A stretch of 64,000 nucleotides of DNA from Methylorubrum rhodesianum (GTDB lineage: Bacteria > Pseudomonadota > Alphaproteobacteria > Rhizobiales > Beijerinckiaceae), in contig NZ_JACHOS010000004.1 in NCBI RefSeq assembly GCF_014199985.1, positions 1 through 64,000 of the forward strand, in the 5' to 3' direction. Under the pieces are notes generated by a model, which saw nothing but the letters and a program-made list of their open reading frames with translations, was not told the DNA's origin and did no database searches. This document shows positions 60,968-64,000 of the stretch, piece after piece (position 1 is the first letter of the stretch; each line of letters starts with the position of its first letter). The position numbers were made by a program, and so were the translations under genes.

Positions 60968-63900
60968 TCACTCCGCGGCGGGGCTGACGAGCCGAGGCGG
61001 TACGTGGACGCGGGCTTGCCCGGGTCCCGTCGACGCGGCGCCATTCCGGTCGTGGTGCGGGAGCCCCCGCGCCTTGACCAAGCCGTAGATGGCCGGGATG
61101 ACGACGAGCGTCAGCACCGTCGAGGAAACCATGCCGCCGATCATCGGCACCGCGATACGCTGCATCACCTCCGAGCCCGAGCCCGTGCTCCACAGGATCG
61201 GCACGAGCCCGGCCATGATGGCCACGACCGTCATCATCTTCGGTCGCACGCGCTCGACCGCGCCGACCATGATGGCCCGGTAGAGGTCCGCGCGCGTCGC
61301 CTCACGGCCTTCGGCTGCGGCCTGGGCCCGCCGCTCGTCCCAGGCGTGATCGAGATAGATCAGCATGATCACGCCGGTCTCGGCGGCGACGCCGGCCAGC
61401 GCGATGAAGCCGACCGCCACCGCGACCGACATATTGAAGCCCATCCACCACAGCAGCCAGACCCCGCCCACCAGCGAGAACGGCAGCGACAGCATCACGA
61501 TCAGCGTCTCGGTCAGGCGCCGGAAGTTGAGGTAGAGCAGCAGGAAGATGATGAGCAGCGTCACGGGCACCACGATCTTCAGCCGGGCCTCGGCCCGCTC
61601 CAGGTACTCGAACTGGCCGCTCCACTGCACGCTCATGCCCTGCGGGAGCTGAACCTCCTTCTCGACCGCGGCCCGGGCCTCGGCGACGTAGCCGCCGAGA
61701 TCGCGGCCGGCCAGGTCGACGAAGAGGTAGACCGCGAGCTGCCCGTTCTCGGTGCGGATCGAGGTCGGCCCACGGGTGAGCTGCACCTTGGCGACCTCGC
61801 CGAGCGGCACAGTGCCGCCGGCCGGCATCGGCACCTGCACCTCGGTCGCGATGGCTTGCGGGTCCGAGCGGAAGGCGCGCGGGTAGCGCACGTTGACGGT
61901 GTAGCGCTCCCGCCCCTCGACCGTGTTCGTGACGCTGTCGCCGCCGAGCGCCGTGGCGATGACGTCCTGGACGTCGCCCACGTTGAGCCCGTAGCGCCCC
62001 AGCGCCTCGCGGTCCGGCGTGATGTCGAGGAAGTAGCCGCCGATCACCCGCTCGGCATAGGCGCTCGACGTGCCGGGCACGGCCCGCACCACCGCCTCGA
62101 CCTCGCGGGAAACCTTCTCCATCTCGGCGAGGTCCTTGCCGTAGACCTTGATGCCGACCGGCGTGCGGATTCCGGTCGCGAGCATGTCGATGCGGGCCCG
62201 GATCGGCTGCGTCCAGGCATTCGAGACGCCGGGGAACTGCAACGCCTTGTCCATCTCCGCCTTGAGGCTCGCCAGCGTCACGCCGGGGCGCCACTCGCTC
62301 TTCGGCTTCAGGCTGATGATGGTCTCGAACATCTCCGTCGGCGCCGGGTCGGTCGCCGTCGCGGCCCGCCCCGCCTTGCCGTAGACCGAGGCGACCTCCG
62401 GGAAGGACTTGATGATCCGGTCCTGCGTCGCCAGCAGCTCGCCCGCCTTGGTCACCGAGATGCCCGGCAGCGTGGTCGGCATGTACATCAGGGTGCCCTC
62501 GTTCAGCTCCGGCATGAACTCGGAGCCGAGCTGGCGCGCCGGCCAGATCGTGGCGCCGAGCGCCACGAGCGCGAGCAGGATCGTCAGCACCTTGGCCCTG
62601 AGGACACCCTTGATCACCGGCCGGTAGATCCAGATCAGGAAGCGGTTCAGCGGGTTGCGGTGCTCGGGCACGATCCGCCCGCGCACGAACAGCACCATCA
62701 GGGCCGGCACCAGGGTCACCGACAGGAGCGCGGCGGCTGCCATGGCGAAGGTCTTGGTGAAGGCGAGCGGCCCGAACAGCCGGCCCTCCTGGCTCTCCAG
62801 GGTGAAGATCGGCAGGAACGAGACCGTGATCACGAGCAGACTGAAGAACAGCGAGGGGCCGACCTCCGATGCCGCCTCGACGAGAATCTCGACCCGGGGC
62901 TTGCCCGGGGCTGCCCGCTCCAGGTGCTTGTGGGCGTTCTCGATCATGACGATGGCGGCGTCGATCATGGCGCCGACCGCGATGGCGATGCCGCCGAGCG
63001 ACATGATGTTGGCGCCGATCCCGAGGAGATGCATGGCGCCCAACGCCATCAGGATGCCGACCGGCAGCATCAGGATGGCGACGAGCGCGCTGCGCAGGTG
63101 CAGCAGGAACACGATGCAGACGAGCGCCACGATGACGCTCTCCTCGACCAGCGTGTGCCGCAGGGTGTCGATGGCCGCCTCGATCAGCTGCGAGCGGTCG
63201 TAGACCGGCAGGATCTCGGTGCCGGCCGGCAGGCTCTTCGCGACCTCGGCGAGGCGCGCCTTGGCGCCCTCGATGACGTTGAGCGCGTTCGCGCCGAAGC
63301 GCTGCAGGATGATGCCGCCGGCGACCTCGCCCTCGCCGTTCATCTCGGTGATGCCGCGGCGCTCGTCCGGCCCGAGCTCGACCCGGGCGACGTCCCTGAC
63401 CCGCAGCGGCGTGCCGGCCTCGGTCTTCAGCACGATGTTCTCGATGTCGGCGACGCTCTTCACGTAACCGCGGCCGCGGACCATGAACTCGAACTCGGAG
63501 AGCTCGACCGTGCGGCCACCGACATCGGCGTTGCTCGACCGAATGGCGTCCCGCAACCTAGCGAGCGAGATGCCCTGGGCGCGCAGCCGGTTCGGGTCGA
63601 CGACGACGTTGTACTGCTTCACGAAGCCGCCGACGCCCGCGACCTCGGCCACGCCCTCGGCGCGCGAGGCCCCGAAGCGGACGACCCAGTCCTGCAGCGA
63701 GCGCAGCTCGGCCAGCGTCTGCTGCTTGGCCAGGATGACGTACTGGTAGACCCAGCCGACCCCCGTCGCGTCGGGGCCCAGCGTCGGCGTCACGCCGGCC
63801 GGCAGGCGCTTGCCGGCCGCGCTCAGGTATTCGAGCACGCGCGAGCGAGCCCAGTAGGGGTCGGTCCCGTCCTCGAAGATCACGTAGACGAAGCTCACCC

Positions 63901-64000
63901 CGAAGAACGAGAAGCCGCGCACCACCTTCGATTTGGGCACCGTCAGCATGGCGGTGGTCAGCGGGTAGGTGACCTGGTCCTCGACGACCTGGGGCGCCTG
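60968..64000 (-). CDS. cusA: CusA-type RND copper/silver efflux pump (5' end beyond the window)
   Basis: The reading frame runs off the right edge (the first visible codons read [18 protein letters not shown]), leaving about 1010 C-terminal residues. Motifs fit the CusA subfamily: the central helix [33 protein letters not shown] near the start, and [22 protein letters not shown] followed by [15 protein letters not shown] near the end. It would export Cu+/Ag+ with a CusB/CusC pair that probably lies to the right. The downstream oxidoreductase starts 64 bp after its stop. Confidence 0.93.
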   Translation of the reverse strand, partial: QAPQVVEDQVTYPLTTAMLTVPKSKVVRGFSFFGVSFVYVIFEDGTDPYWARSRVLEYLSAAGKRLPAGVTPTLGPDATGVGWVYQYVILAKQQTLAELRSLQDWVVRFGASRAEGVAEVAGVGGFVKQYNVVVDPNRLRAQGISLARLRDAIRSSNADVGGRTVELSEFEFMVRGRGYVKSVADIENIVLKTEAGTPLRVRDVARVELGPDERRGITEMNGEGEVAGGIILQRFGANALNVIEGAKARLAEVAKSLPAGTEILPVYDRSQLIEAAIDTLRHTLVEESVIVALVCIVFLLHLRSALVAILMLPVGILMALGAMHLLGIGANIMSLGGIAIAVGAMIDAAIVMIENAHKHLERAAPGKPRVEILVEAASEVGPSLFFSLLVITVSFLPIFTLESQEGRLFGPLAFTKTFAMAAAALLSVTLVPALMVLFVRGRIVPEHRNPLNRFLIWIYRPVIKGVLRAKVLTILLALVALGATIWPARQLGSEFMPELNEGTLMYMPTTLPGISVTKAGELLATQDRIIKSFPEVASVYGKAGRAATATDPAPTEMFETIISLKPKSEWRPGVTLASLKAEMDKALQFPGVSNAWTQPIRARIDMLATGIRTPVGIKVYGKDLAEMEKVSREVEAVVRAVPGTSSAYAERVIGGYFLDITPDREALGRYGLNVGDVQDVIATALGGDSVTNTVEGRERYTVNVRYPRAFRSDPQAIATEVQVPMPAGGTVPLGEVAKVQLTRGPTSIRTENGQLAVYLFVDLAGRDLGGYVAEARAAVEKEVQLPQGMSVQWSGQFEYLERAEARLKIVVPVTLLIIFLLLYLNFRRLTETLIVMLSLPFSLVGGVWLLWWMGFNMSVAVAVGFIALAGVAAETGVIMLIYLDHAWDERRAQAAAEGREATRADLYRAIMVGAVERVRPKMMTVVAIMAGLVPILWSTGSGSEVMQRIAVPMIGGMVSSTVLTLVVIPAIYGLVKARGLPHHDRNGAASTGPGQARVHVPPRLVSPAAE

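Overview
This is a very GC-rich window whose gene content (a DUF6894-type protein, short XRE regulators, many small secreted metal-associated proteins, long reading frames open on several frames) fits an alphaproteobacterium of the Methylobacterium/Methylorubrum type. That is an inference from composition and families, not a database match. The mixture of a transposition module, a toxin-antitoxin pair, several conflict-type operons and metal-resistance blocks suggests an accessory chromosomal region or a large plasmid.

Layout. (1) 0.8-5.4 kb: a four-gene minus-strand ubiquitin-like conjugation operon (ubiquitin-like protein, E2, JAB/JAMM peptidase, E1) with the gene order of bacterial Bil antiviral operons. 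It is divergent from an Xre/RES toxin-antitoxin pair. (2) 5.9-13.2 kb: a Tn7/Tn5053-type transposition module (TniQ, TniB, TniA, a TnsA-like nuclease) that also carries a catalytically degenerate second DDE transposase and a free-standing copy of the TniA N-terminal domain. The conjugation operon and the toxin-antitoxin pair lie where cargo of such an element would sit. (3) 13.3-17.6 kb: poorly characterised genes, including a protein that is paralogous to one at 39.8 kb and shares its palindromic operator/promoter. (4) 17.8-39 kb: transport, membrane and metal-associated genes: an ABC transmembrane-only protein, a cation exchanger, a TPR-methyltransferase, MgtC, TolC, a Crp/Fnr regulator, a CzcA/CzcB efflux pair, small secreted Cys/His proteins and an orphan MerR-family operator.

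(5) 39.3-47.6 kb: an XRE regulator divergent from a long plus-strand cluster. The cluster holds a degenerate ParA-like protein, an active and an apparently inactive metallophosphoesterase, a small helical protein, an FtsH-like AAA+ metalloprotease without membrane segments, and a PolB-type 3'-5' exonuclease. Its repeated domains and shared promoter signal suggest one functional unit of unknown role. (6) 47.9-55.2 kb: a defence-type island. It contains a SIR2 / middle component / SMC-like ABC ATPase operon, a translationally coupled MazG-type pyrophosphohydrolase and uracil-DNA-glycosylase pair, and a divergent pair ending in an Nmad2 nucleotide-modification-associated protein. (7) 55.8-64 kb: a minus-strand copper/silver resistance block (P-type ATPase, Met-rich protein, DUF411 protein, CusF-like chaperone, thioredoxin-reductase-like enzyme, CusA cut by the window edge).

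The strongest candidates for undescribed biology are the Bil-like operon with a triple ubiquitin-like protein next to a transposition module with a split, dead second transposase; the 39.3-47.6 kb cluster; and the clustered conflict operons at 47.9-55.2 kb. Function statements rest on motif reading only.
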